A DNA stretch of 64,000 bases from Caryophanales bacterium (lineage in GTDB: Bacteria > Bacillota > Bacilli > Bacillales > Amphibacillaceae), in the NCBI GenBank assembly GCA_029257405.1, contig JARIBO010000055.1:186001-250000 (forward strand). Direction: 5' to 3'. Shown here piece by piece: positions 1 through 8,310 of this stretch. Position 1 is the first letter of the stretch. Each line of letters opens with the position of its first letter. Made by a program: the position numbers and the translations under genes. The notes beneath the pieces are model-generated. The model worked only from the letters and a program-made list of their open reading frames with translations, made no database searches and was not told where the DNA came from.

Positions 1-228
1 ATAATTTATTTTAAATGTATAACCAGGATCGCCATGTATTTCATAAATCTCTTCTGGTTTGTAATCTTCCGGATAAGCCATATAAGACATTAACATTTGT
101 ACTTTTCTTTGGTTTATCTCCACTTCACTCAAATTACCTAACTGCTCTGCTTTTTGTGCTTTTTCTTTATAAATACCTACTTCTGCTCTTAATTGTTCTA
201 TTGTTAAATCACTATATCTTGTTCTCAT
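1..228 (-). CDS. yfhH: YfhH family (DUF1811) protein, C-terminus cut by window edge
   Basis: Minus-strand translation MRTRYSDLTIEQLRAEVGIYKEKAQKAEQLGNLSEVEINQRKVQMLMSYMAYPEDYKPEEIYEIHGDPGYTFKINY; adjacent to recX and yfhF-like genes as in Bacillus. Confidence 0.8.
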   Translation of the reverse strand, partial: MRTRYSDLTIEQLRAEVGIYKEKAQKAEQLGNLSEVEINQRKVQMLMSYMAYPEDYKPEEIYEIHGDPGYTFKINY

Positions 229-238
229 TTTAATTCCC

Positions 239-1054
239 TCACTCTTCATTAGTTAATTTTTCATCAATAAACTGATTAATTTGTTCGCTTTTAAAGCCGC
301 GGGCGTATAATGCAGACGTTATTTTTTGTTTTAATTCAAACCCTGATGACCTTTTAGAATGACGCCGGTACATTCTATCTCCGTGATGTTTAATCGCTTC
401 CCATTCTGCTTCTTTATCTTTACTCAGTTCAATTTCTTGCATAACTTCATTTATTACATCAGAATCAAAACCACGTTGCATTAAACTAGCACGGATTTGT
501 TGTTTTTGCTTTTCTATTGATTCTTTTTTGGGGCGATCAGCTCTTTTTTGAGCAAATGTAAAGGCGATTGCATATTGATCAGAAAAAGTCATTATTTTAA
601 TCGCTTCATTTATATTATTTTTAGATACCCCTTTTTCCATTAACTCTTGTATAATTATCTTAGGACCTTTTTTCTTTTGACGAATACGTTCTCTAACAAA
701 TGATTTAGCAAATCCTAAATCATCAAGTAAATTTTCTTTATCTAAACGATCCATCACAATCTCTATATGATTTGGTTCAATTTCTTTTTTATATAAATGA
801 CGTTCTATCTCTTTTCTTGATCTTTGTCTGAAACTTAAATAGTGAATAGCTGTCACATATGATTGCTGAAGAGATTCAGCATCCAGTAATTCAATAATTT
901 CACTTGGTTCTAGTGTAAGTCCTTTGGCTAATTTATATTTAACTAACACATCTTCATCAACACTAAATGCATACTTATTTTCAATAAATATATTGTAACG
1001 ATGCTTTCTTTTTTTCTGTGTAGTAATTTTAGTAATTGTTGACAATTGACTCAC
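239..1054 (-). CDS. recX: Regulatory protein RecX
   Basis: 271 aa with RecX-type repeats (ALxYLSFRQRSRKEIERHLYKKEI; IRQKKKGPKIIIQELMEKGV). Confidence 0.9.
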   Translation of the reverse strand: MSQLSTITKITTQKKRKHRYNIFIENKYAFSVDEDVLVKYKLAKGLTLEPSEIIELLDAESLQQSYVTAIHYLSFRQRSRKEIERHLYKKEIEPNHIEIVMDRLDKENLLDDLGFAKSFVRERIRQKKKGPKIIIQELMEKGVSKNNINEAIKIMTFSDQYAIAFTFAQKRADRPKKESIEKQKQQIRASLMQRGFDSDVINEVMQEIELSKDKEAEWEAIKHHGDRMYRRHSKRSSGFELKQKITSALYARGFKSEQINQFIDEKLTNEE

Positions 1055-1120
1055 TCCTAGTTTATATCATACCATGAATATGAGTAGTTTTTAAATTAAG
1101 TAATTTGGAGGCGAATTATT

Positions 1121-2011
1121 ATGAATATTTTAGTTACAGGTGGAACAGGATTCGTTGGTGAGAAATTAATTAATAAACTAATCGAAGAAGGAAATCACGC
1201 ATATGTTTTAACGCGTAGCCCTAAAAAGCATCCAAATACTCCTGATGTAACATTTATTAGTTACGATTATCCAGTAAGCAGACTCCCAAAGATCCACGGC
1301 ATTGTCAATTTAGCTGGGGAATCAATTTTTGGTAAATGGTCTGAAGATAAAAAGACAAAAATTTTAAATAGTAGATTAGATATTACTGAAAAAACAATTC
1401 AATTTATTTCTAAAATGAATAAAAAGCCTGATGTTTTTGTTAATGCAAGTGCTGTAGGCTATTACGGCATGTCAGAATCACAAATTTTTACAGAAGAAAC
1501 TAAAACCAACGCCAAAGATTTTTTAGCAGATGTTGTCACGCAGTGGGAAAATGCTGCTTTAGCTGCAGAAGACCTTGGAATTAGAACAGTTAGAACAAGA
1601 TTTGGAATTATTTTAGACGGTAAAAATGGAGCCTTATCTATGATGGATATACCTTTTAAAACATTTGTCGGAGGTAAAATTGGCAGCGGAGAACAATGGA
1701 TGTCCTGGGTGCATATTGATGATGTGGTTAATTTAATTTACTATGCAATTACCCATGATAATGTGAAAGGCCCTGTTAACGTAACAGCACCAAATCCACT
1801 AAGAAATAAAGATTTTACAATTGTTTTAGGAGATGTGTTAAACCGTCCCACATTATTCACTGTTCCTAAAGCTGTCATTGATCTTGCCTTAGGTGAGATG
1901 GGTCAATTAATTACGAGAGGTCAATACGTTTTACCAAAAAAAGCACTTGATTATGGTTATAAATTCAAATATCCTCATTTAAAAGACGCACTAGAAGCTG
2001 TTTATAAATAA
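1121..2011 (+). CDS. TIGR01777-type NAD-dependent epimerase/SDR (YfhF-like)
   Basis: NILVTGGTGFVGEKLINKL Rossmann motif; VNLAGESIFGKWSEDKK and SAVGYYG motifs; SD gGAGGcg. Confidence 0.85.
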   Translation: MNILVTGGTGFVGEKLINKLIEEGNHAYVLTRSPKKHPNTPDVTFISYDYPVSRLPKIHGIVNLAGESIFGKWSEDKKTKILNSRLDITEKTIQFISKMNKKPDVFVNASAVGYYGMSESQIFTEETKTNAKDFLADVVTQWENAALAAEDLGIRTVRTRFGIILDGKNGALSMMDIPFKTFVGGKIGSGEQWMSWVHIDDVVNLIYYAITHDNVKGPVNVTAPNPLRNKDFTIVLGDVLNRPTLFTVPKAVIDLALGEMGQLITRGQYVLPKKALDYGYKFKYPHLKDALEAVYK

Positions 2012-2049
2012 AAATAAATCTCATAACCAGATGGTTATGAGATTTATTT
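2012..2049. terminator. Bidirectional intrinsic terminator
   Basis: Perfect 17-bp inverted repeat AAATAAATCTCATAACC/GGTTATGAGATTTATTT between convergent genes. Confidence 0.85.
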
Positions 2050-2051
2050 TG

Positions 2052-2306
2052 TTAAATGTATTTACGTGTTTTAATATATGTCACTACTTTTATCAACATC
2101 GCTAAAACAAGCCCTGAAAAAATTAATACATATCCAGTTCCAATTAATGCAAATGGTGCTTGAATTGTTCCATTTATATTTAAATTAGATTGGATAAAAG
2201 CATCAGCAAGTAAGCTTCCTACACCTAGCACAATCAAAATAAAAGCACTTAAATAACGTTTTCTAATATAAATTTCATAAAGTAATAAAATAATAAACTT
2301 TCTCAC
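2052..2306 (-). CDS. Small membrane protein, third gene of DUF2975/XRE operon
   Basis: 84 aa with two predicted TM segments; tightly linked to XRE gene. Confidence 0.6.
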   Translation of the reverse strand: MRKFIILLLYEIYIRKRYLSAFILIVLGVGSLLADAFIQSNLNINGTIQAPFALIGTGYVLIFSGLVLAMLIKVVTYIKTRKYI

Positions 2307-2312
2307 TTATAA

Positions 2313-2519
2313 TCACTCCTTATTATATGCTAATATATCACCTGGTTGGCATTCTAATACTTCACATACTTTTTCTAGGGTAGAAAAACGAATCGCTTTT
2401 GCTTTTCCGTTTTTTAAAACAGATAAATTCGCAATTGTTATGCCCACTTCTTCTGATAATTGTGTTAATGTCATTTTTCGTTTTGCAAGCATTACATCTA
2501 AATTTACGATAATACTCAT
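2313..2519 (-). CDS. Short XRE-family (YozG-like) HTH regulator
   Basis: 68 aa HTH: LAKRKMTLTQLSEEVGITIANLSVLKNGKAKAIRFSTLEKVCEVLECQPGDIL. Confidence 0.9.
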   Translation of the reverse strand: MSIIVNLDVMLAKRKMTLTQLSEEVGITIANLSVLKNGKAKAIRFSTLEKVCEVLECQPGDILAYNKE

Positions 2520-3004
2520 ATTGTTAACTCATTTTCTATTTCAATTCGACGGGCTTTATCTATTAAATGTGCAAGTATTGCAGTAATAACTGCCATTGCT
2601 AGTCCAATAAACATAATAATTATTATAATTAATAACAAACTAATATAAAATACGCCTAAAATAATTAATGTAAGTAATGCAAATAAATATAAACCTGCTT
2701 CTAAAAGAGCGAGTCTACTAACTATTGTTAAACGAATAGAATTTTTTATGTAGAAAGGATTATCTACCATGATTTCCTGACTAATTAAATAAAATAAATA
2801 TAAACTAATAAATAACGGTATAGCGGTTATCCAGATAAATATTAAGCTTGGCCAAAATAAGTATTTTAATTCTGGATTTAAAACAACAAGTTCCTTCCCT
2901 AATAATGGTGCTAGAACAAATGCTAATACTAAACTAATTAAACCCGCCATTAAAATAATAACTTTTAACCATTTTCCTGTATCTTTCTTTTCCAAACTGT
3001 TCAC
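2516..3004 (-). CDS. DUF2975-like integral membrane protein
   Basis: 162 aa, four hydrophobic segments; overlaps the XRE start by 4 nt, a typical DUF2975+XRE pair. Confidence 0.75.
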   Translation of the reverse strand: MNSLEKKDTGKWLKVIILMAGLISLVLAFVLAPLLGKELVVLNPELKYLFWPSLIFIWITAIPLFISLYLFYLISQEIMVDNPFYIKNSIRLTIVSRLALLEAGLYLFALLTLIILGVFYISLLLIIIIIMFIGLAMAVITAILAHLIDKARRIEIENELTI

Positions 3005-3142
3005 CTCTAAATTAAGACTGAAATAAATATATCACACTATTTTTTGTTTATCAATACATTTTTATCGTTTATCGATAACTAATTACTTTAAATCGTTATT
3101 TTTTCTTTTAATTCAAAAGATTCTGTTTATTTAAAGTAAAAA

Positions 3143-3171
3143 AACTCACTAGTCGAATTGACTAGTGAGTT
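3143..3171 (-). terminator. Intrinsic terminator after clpE
   Basis: AACTCACTAGTC-GAATT-GACTAGTGAGTT followed by T-tract on minus strand. Confidence 0.85.
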
Positions 3172-3179
3172 ACGTTTAT

Positions 3180-5327
3180 TTATGCAATTTCCACTACTAT
3201 TTCTTCATCTTTTACATTAACAATAACATCTTTTACTTCGTCATGTTCTAAAATTAAATCAGTTAATTGGTTTTCAATCTGATTTTGAATAACACGACGT
3301 AATGGTCTCGCACCGAATTTTGGTTCATATCCAAGATCTACTAATTTTTCTTTTGCTTCTTCTGTTATTTCTATATTTATTTTAATGTCTTCAATATTAG
3401 CTACTAGCTCGTCTAACATTAAATCAACAATTTGAAGTAAGCTTTCTTTAGATAATTCGTTGAATGTAACAATCGCATCAAAACGGTTTAAGAATTCTGG
3501 TTTAAAGAAGTCACTTAATGTTTCAAGTTGAGTAACTGCTTCATCTTGCTTCTCAAACCCAACACTAATTTCTTTTGTACCTGTTCCTGCATTACTTGTC
3601 ATAATTACCACTGTTTCTTTAAAGCTTACTGTACGGCCATGAGAATCTGTTAAATGACCATCTTCCATGATTTGTAAAAACATATTTTGAACATCAGGAT
3701 GTGCTTTTTCAATTTCATCAAGTAAAATAATTGAATAGGGGTTATGGCGAATCGTTTCAGTTAATTGCCCCGCTTCTTCATGTCCTACATACCCTGGAGG
3801 CGACCCAATTATTTTAGATACAGCGTGTTTCTCCATGTATTCACTCATATCAAGTCTAACAAGTGAATCTCTTGTACCAAATAACTCTTCTGCTAATACT
3901 TTAGATAATTCTGTTTTACCGACACCTGTTGGTCCTACAAATAAGAATGAACCGATTGGGCGCGTTTTTGATTTTAATCCAGCTCGGCTACGACGCACTG
4001 CTTTAGCTATATGATCAACAGCTGCATCTTGTCCAATTACCTTTGCTCGTAAGCTTGTTGCTAATTCTCGCATTTGAGCTTGTGCTTCAGATTGTAATTT
4101 TGTGACTGGAATACCTGTTTTTTCTTCGACAATTAGTTGAACGTCTTCAACTGTTACTGCTTCTTTTGTTTTTTCTTTATTTTCTTTTGCTTCATCTAAT
4201 TGTTTTTGTAATTGAATTTCTTGATAACGTAAGTTTGCAGCTTCTTCATAGTTCTCTTGTTCTGCTGCTGTTTCTTTTGCTTTTACAATATCATTCATTT
4301 TTTCTTCTAAGGCTACTGAATTATTTTCAGCATTCGCTAAGTTATGACGTGATCCCACTTCATCCATTAAATCAATTGCTTTATCTGGTAGGAATCTATC
4401 TTGAATATAACGATTAGATAAAGATACAAATGATTCGATTACATCATCTGAATATGTGACTTCATGGAATTTTTCATATCTATCTTTTAAACCTTGTAAA
4501 ATTAAAACTGCTTCTTCATGTGTTGGTTCTTTAACAATAATTGGTTGGAAACGACGCTCTAATGCAGCATCTTTTTCAATTTGACGGTATTCTTTTAATG
4601 TTGTTGCACCAATTATTTGTAAATCACCACGAGCAAGTGCTGGTTTCAGTATGTTTCCAGCATCCATTTGAGAACTTTCTGCTGTTCCTGCGCCAACAAG
4701 TAAATGAATCTCATCAATGAAGACAATTATTTCTGGATTATTTTGTAATTCATCAATTAATTGCTTCATTCTTTCTTCAAACTGTCCGCGAATACCTGTA
4801 TTTGCTACTAATGAAGCAACATCTAATAAATAAACTTCTTTATTCATTAGTTTTGCTGGTACATCACCTTCAACCATTTTTAGTGCTAATCCTTCAGCAA
4901 TGGCTGTCTTACCGACACCTGGCTCTCCGATTAATACTGGGTTGTTTTTATTTCGACGATTTAAAATTTCAATCATACGTTTTACTTCACTATCACGTCC
5001 AATAACAGGATCAACTTGACCATTTCTAGCACGATCAGTTAGATTTGTACCTAATTCATCAATTAAACCATTATCATGCTGTTTAGGGGCTTGTTCTTGT
5101 GTACGAGCACGACTTCCTTGGTTTGGTTGATTATTACCTTGACTATCCATTTGACCTTGGAATAAAGGATTTGAGAACATATCGTTTGAGAAGTTACCTG
5201 ATTGATTCATTTGGTTTTTAATATCATTTAAACATGTTGAACATAAATGCATACTTACTCGCTCATTGTTAATTCGCATCGCAATATTTACTTTAGCTTG
5301 GTTTATTCCACATTGTTGACATTTCAT
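3180..5327 (-). CDS. clpE: ATP-dependent Clp protease ATP-binding subunit ClpE
   Basis: 715 aa, N-terminal CxxC...CxxC zinc finger, two AAA+ modules ([27 protein letters not shown]), CtsR boxes upstream. Confidence 0.93.
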   Translation of the reverse strand: MKCQQCGINQAKVNIAMRINNERVSMHLCSTCLNDIKNQMNQSGNFSNDMFSNPLFQGQMDSQGNNQPNQGSRARTQEQAPKQHDNGLIDELGTNLTDRARNGQVDPVIGRDSEVKRMIEILNRRNKNNPVLIGEPGVGKTAIAEGLALKMVEGDVPAKLMNKEVYLLDVASLVANTGIRGQFEERMKQLIDELQNNPEIIVFIDEIHLLVGAGTAESSQMDAGNILKPALARGDLQIIGATTLKEYRQIEKDAALERRFQPIIVKEPTHEEAVLILQGLKDRYEKFHEVTYSDDVIESFVSLSNRYIQDRFLPDKAIDLMDEVGSRHNLANAENNSVALEEKMNDIVKAKETAAEQENYEEAANLRYQEIQLQKQLDEAKENKEKTKEAVTVEDVQLIVEEKTGIPVTKLQSEAQAQMRELATSLRAKVIGQDAAVDHIAKAVRRSRAGLKSKTRPIGSFLFVGPTGVGKTELSKVLAEELFGTRDSLVRLDMSEYMEKHAVSKIIGSPPGYVGHEEAGQLTETIRHNPYSIILLDEIEKAHPDVQNMFLQIMEDGHLTDSHGRTVSFKETVVIMTSNAGTGTKEISVGFEKQDEAVTQLETLSDFFKPEFLNRFDAIVTFNELSKESLLQIVDLMLDELVANIEDIKINIEITEEAKEKLVDLGYEPKFGARPLRRVIQNQIENQLTDLILEHDEVKDVIVNVKDEEIVVEIA

Positions 5328-5398
5328 TATTAATCTCCTCCTATAAGGTTGATTATATTTTCTGTTTTATTTAAATTTAGATAATAAATAAGGTCTTT

Positions 5399-5460
5399 TT
5401 TGACTTTGACTATCTTTGACCTTGTAATTATAGTATACATTGACCTTCTCTGACTTTCAA
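5399..5460 (-). promoter_or_regulatory. clpE promoter with two CtsR operators
   Basis: Minus strand GGTCAAA-GAT-AGTCAAA (5405-5421) and AGTCAGA-GAA-GGTCAAT (5439-5455); consensus RGTCAAANANRGTCAAA. TTGAAA-17-TATACT promoter between/overlapping. Confidence 0.85.
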
Positions 5461-5490
5461 GTCTTTTGCTTAATTTTTTTAAAATAAATA

Positions 5491-5523
5491 AAAACCTACT
5501 CATCAAAATGATAAGTAGGTTTT
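5491..5523 (-). terminator. Intrinsic terminator after acyl-CoA synthetase gene
   Basis: AAAACCTACT...AGTAGGTTTT hairpin. Confidence 0.75.
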
Positions 5524-5526
5524 CGT

Positions 5527-7122
5527 TTAGTTATTTTGATACTCTCGTTCTCTTAAAATGACACGACGTGTCTTACCTGAAATAGTTGTAGGTAATGCGT
5601 CAATAAACTCTATTTTTCTTGGATATTTATATGGTGCTGTTGCTTGCTTACTGTATGATTGCAACTCTTGGATTAGTGCTCTTTCATCTTCTTTTAAGAC
5701 AGGTTCTTTTAAAACAATGAATGCTTTAACTATTTGACCGCGAATTGGATCTGGACTTGCTATGACAGCACAATCTTTTACTTTTGGGTGTTTGACTAAT
5801 ACATCTTCCACTTCAAACGGTCCAATCGTATAGCCTGAAGAGATAATAATATCATCTTCTCGTCCTTGAAACCAAAAATAACCATCCTCATCTTTTGAGG
5901 CACGATCTCCTGTTACATAATATTCGCCACGGACTGTCTTTTCTGTGCGTTTTTCATCTTTATAATATTCTTTAAACAAAGCAGGACAATTTCTTTTTAC
6001 TGCAATATCTCCTACCTCACCTATTTGAACAGGTTGTCCTAAATTATCAATAATATCAACTTCATTTCCAGGAGTTGGCTTTCCCATTGAGCCTGGACGT
6101 ACTTCCATATCTTTCATAACGCCAAGTAAGAGCGTATTTTCAGTTTGACCATAACCATCTCTAATTGAAAGGTCGAAATTCGTTCTAAATATATCAATGA
6201 CTTCCCTATTTAAAGGTTCGCCTGCTGAAACAGCACTATTTAGTTTAGATAAATCATAGTTAGCTAAACGATCAACTTTCGCCATCATACGATATTCAGT
6301 TGGTGTACAACAAAGTACATTAATTTCTTCTTCTTGTAAAAATTTCAAATATGTACGTGGTTTGAAACGTCCATTATAAACAAATCCTGTAGCTCCAGAT
6401 CCAAGAACTGATAATAAGGGGCTCCATACCCACTTTTGCCATCCTGGAGCAGCTGTTGCCCAAACGCGATCATTTTCTTTTATATTTAACCAATTTTCAG
6501 AGACAGTTCTCAAATGAGCATAGCCCCAACCGTGTGTATGTACCACAGCTTTTGGACTACCTGTTGTTCCTGATGTATAAGGTAAAAATGCTATGTCATC
6601 TTTTGATGGGCTTGTATAGGTAAGTTCATCAGACGCAGATTTTTTTAGTTCATCAATATAATGCCAATCTTTTTCTTCTTTCCCTATAACAAATTTGGTC
6701 AAATCATCATATTGTTTAATTCCTTTATATGCATCTGTAAAAGGATGATAACTAATAATACCGTCAACCTCACCATGCGTTACTCTAAATTGTAAATCTG
6801 CAGTTGTAAGCATTTCTGAGCTAGGTATAATAATAATCCCCGTTTTTAAGGCTGCTAGATATACTTCATAAGATTCAATCAGGCGAGGGACCATAATAAG
6901 TACTTTATCCCCTTTTTTTAAACCTGCATCAAGTAAAATATTTCCTACTTTATTTGCATTCATCATTAGCTCTGCATAAGTAATTTCTTGCCTTGCTTTT
7001 GTTTCATCGGTAAAAATAAGTGCTAATTTTTTTGGATCTTTAATATAACGTTCTATCTCCATGACAATATTATAATCATTAGGAGCAATTAAATCTGCTT
7101 GTTTCAAAACTATCAACTCCAC
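5527..7122 (-). CDS. AMP-binding acyl-CoA synthetase (AcsM/medium-chain type)
   Basis: YTSGTTGSPKAVVHTH AMP-binding motif, YGQTE, TGDRASKDEDGYFWFQGREDDII. Confidence 0.9.
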   Translation of the reverse strand: MELIVLKQADLIAPNDYNIVMEIERYIKDPKKLALIFTDETKARQEITYAELMMNANKVGNILLDAGLKKGDKVLIMVPRLIESYEVYLAALKTGIIIIPSSEMLTTADLQFRVTHGEVDGIISYHPFTDAYKGIKQYDDLTKFVIGKEEKDWHYIDELKKSASDELTYTSPSKDDIAFLPYTSGTTGSPKAVVHTHGWGYAHLRTVSENWLNIKENDRVWATAAPGWQKWVWSPLLSVLGSGATGFVYNGRFKPRTYLKFLQEEEINVLCCTPTEYRMMAKVDRLANYDLSKLNSAVSAGEPLNREVIDIFRTNFDLSIRDGYGQTENTLLLGVMKDMEVRPGSMGKPTPGNEVDIIDNLGQPVQIGEVGDIAVKRNCPALFKEYYKDEKRTEKTVRGEYYVTGDRASKDEDGYFWFQGREDDIIISSGYTIGPFEVEDVLVKHPKVKDCAVIASPDPIRGQIVKAFIVLKEPVLKEDERALIQELQSYSKQATAPYKYPRKIEFIDALPTTISGKTRRVILREREYQNN

Positions 7123-7201
7123 TTTATATTCTGTTTCAATATTATAACAGAGTCTTATATGATTGGAAATAGACGTTTGTCATGTTAGCTTTTATGTTAG
7201 T

Positions 7202-7975
7202 TTATTTACTCGTGAAATGAGGCATTTCTTTACTTAAAAATGCACGTACACCTTCTTTATGATCTTTGGTTTGAGACATTTTTAATTGGCTTTGTTTCTC
7301 AGCTTCTAAATAACTTATTAATTTATCTTTTTTTATATTATGAAGTAACAACTTTGTTTCAATCATAGCAAGTAAAGGCGCAAATTTGAGCGTTTTTGTT
7401 AAATCATTTGCTTCAAGAACAGCTCTTTTATTAGTTATGATATCTGCTAAGCCCATTTTTTTAACTTTTTCACCTTTAATTTTTTCCATGCCCCAAATAA
7501 ATTGCTTTGCTTTGTGTGCACCTAATCTTTCTTCTAAATGAAAATGAGCTCCCCCGTCAGGTACAAGACCAATTCCTGCAAATAACACACCAAATTCAGC
7601 TTCCTCTTCAGCAATAATGTAGTCTGAATTTAGTGCTAAACTTAATCCTAGTCCAGCAACTGATCCATTTACTGCAGTAATGACAAGTTTAGGTAATAAA
7701 TAAAGCTCGAGCGTTAATTCTGTTATTAAATCCATTGATTTTTCAAAGTTATCTGAAGCTAAAACATCATTCATCATGTTTATGTCTCCACCTGCACAAA
7801 ATGCTGGACCTTCACCCGTTAAGATAACAATTTTATCATCATTATCTCTTACTTTTTTTATTGTCTCTAATAATTCTAATAAAGTTTGTGCATCTAAAGC
7901 ATTATAAGATTTTGGTCGGTTAAGGCTAATTGTCGAAACACCTTCATTACTCATAAAAATAATATTTTCCATCAA
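7202..7975 (-). CDS. Enoyl-CoA hydratase/isomerase (crotonase) family
   Basis: ILTGEGPAFCAGGDINMM oxyanion-hole motif; NGSVAGLGLSLALNSDYIIA. Confidence 0.9.
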   Translation of the reverse strand: MMENIIFMSNEGVSTISLNRPKSYNALDAQTLLELLETIKKVRDNDDKIVILTGEGPAFCAGGDINMMNDVLASDNFEKSMDLITELTLELYLLPKLVITAVNGSVAGLGLSLALNSDYIIAEEEAEFGVLFAGIGLVPDGGAHFHLEERLGAHKAKQFIWGMEKIKGEKVKKMGLADIITNKRAVLEANDLTKTLKFAPLLAMIETKLLLHNIKKDKLISYLEAEKQSQLKMSQTKDHKEGVRAFLSKEMPHFTSK

Positions 7976-8057
7976 AACCAGCTCCTTTTTTTATTCTAAG
8001 ACTTTTAAATCACCTTTATTTAAAAAGTTTAAACGATAAAACTATTGATTCCACAAT

Positions 8058-8106
8058 AATGAATACGCATTCATTTACATTATACCTTAAATTGTTATTT
8101 TAACAA
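8058..8106 (-). promoter_or_regulatory. Promoter plus FadR-like (TetR-type) operator for the fatty-acid genes
   Basis: AATGAAT-ACGC-ATTCATT at 8058-8075; minus-strand TTGTTA (8101-8106)-16 bp-TATAAT (8079-8084). Confidence 0.6.
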
Positions 8107-8163
8107 ATCTTTTATTGTATTCTAATTGAGAATTAAAGTCAATAAGAAACATTGCTTTATCCC

Positions 8164-8299
8164 TTGACTTAAACACTACATTGTTATTATAATAAGAACT
8201 AAGATTACAATGATTATAAACAAGCAATTGAAAATAATTCTCATTAAGGTTTATAAACCATTGATAATAAAGGATTTGTTAGCGTGATAACTATTATCA
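8164..8299 (+). promoter_or_regulatory. P1B4 ATPase promoter with PerR and Fur boxes
   Basis: TTGACT-18-TATAAT (8164-8193); PerR-like TTACAATGATTATAA (8205-8219, 14/15); Fur-like TGAAAATAATTCTCA (8229-8243, 13/15) and TGATAACTATTATCA (8285-8299, 14/15). Confidence 0.7.
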
Positions 8300-8310
8300 A
8301 TTAGATTGGA

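Noticed and set aside
15-233. 72-aa plus-strand ORF at window start
   Set aside because: Antisense of yfhH; the minus-strand frame encodes a recognisable DUF1811 protein
4166-5005. Plus-strand ORFs (83 and 67 aa) antisense to clpE
   Set aside because: Leu/Phe/His-rich antisense translations typical of AT-rich shadow ORFs; no motifs
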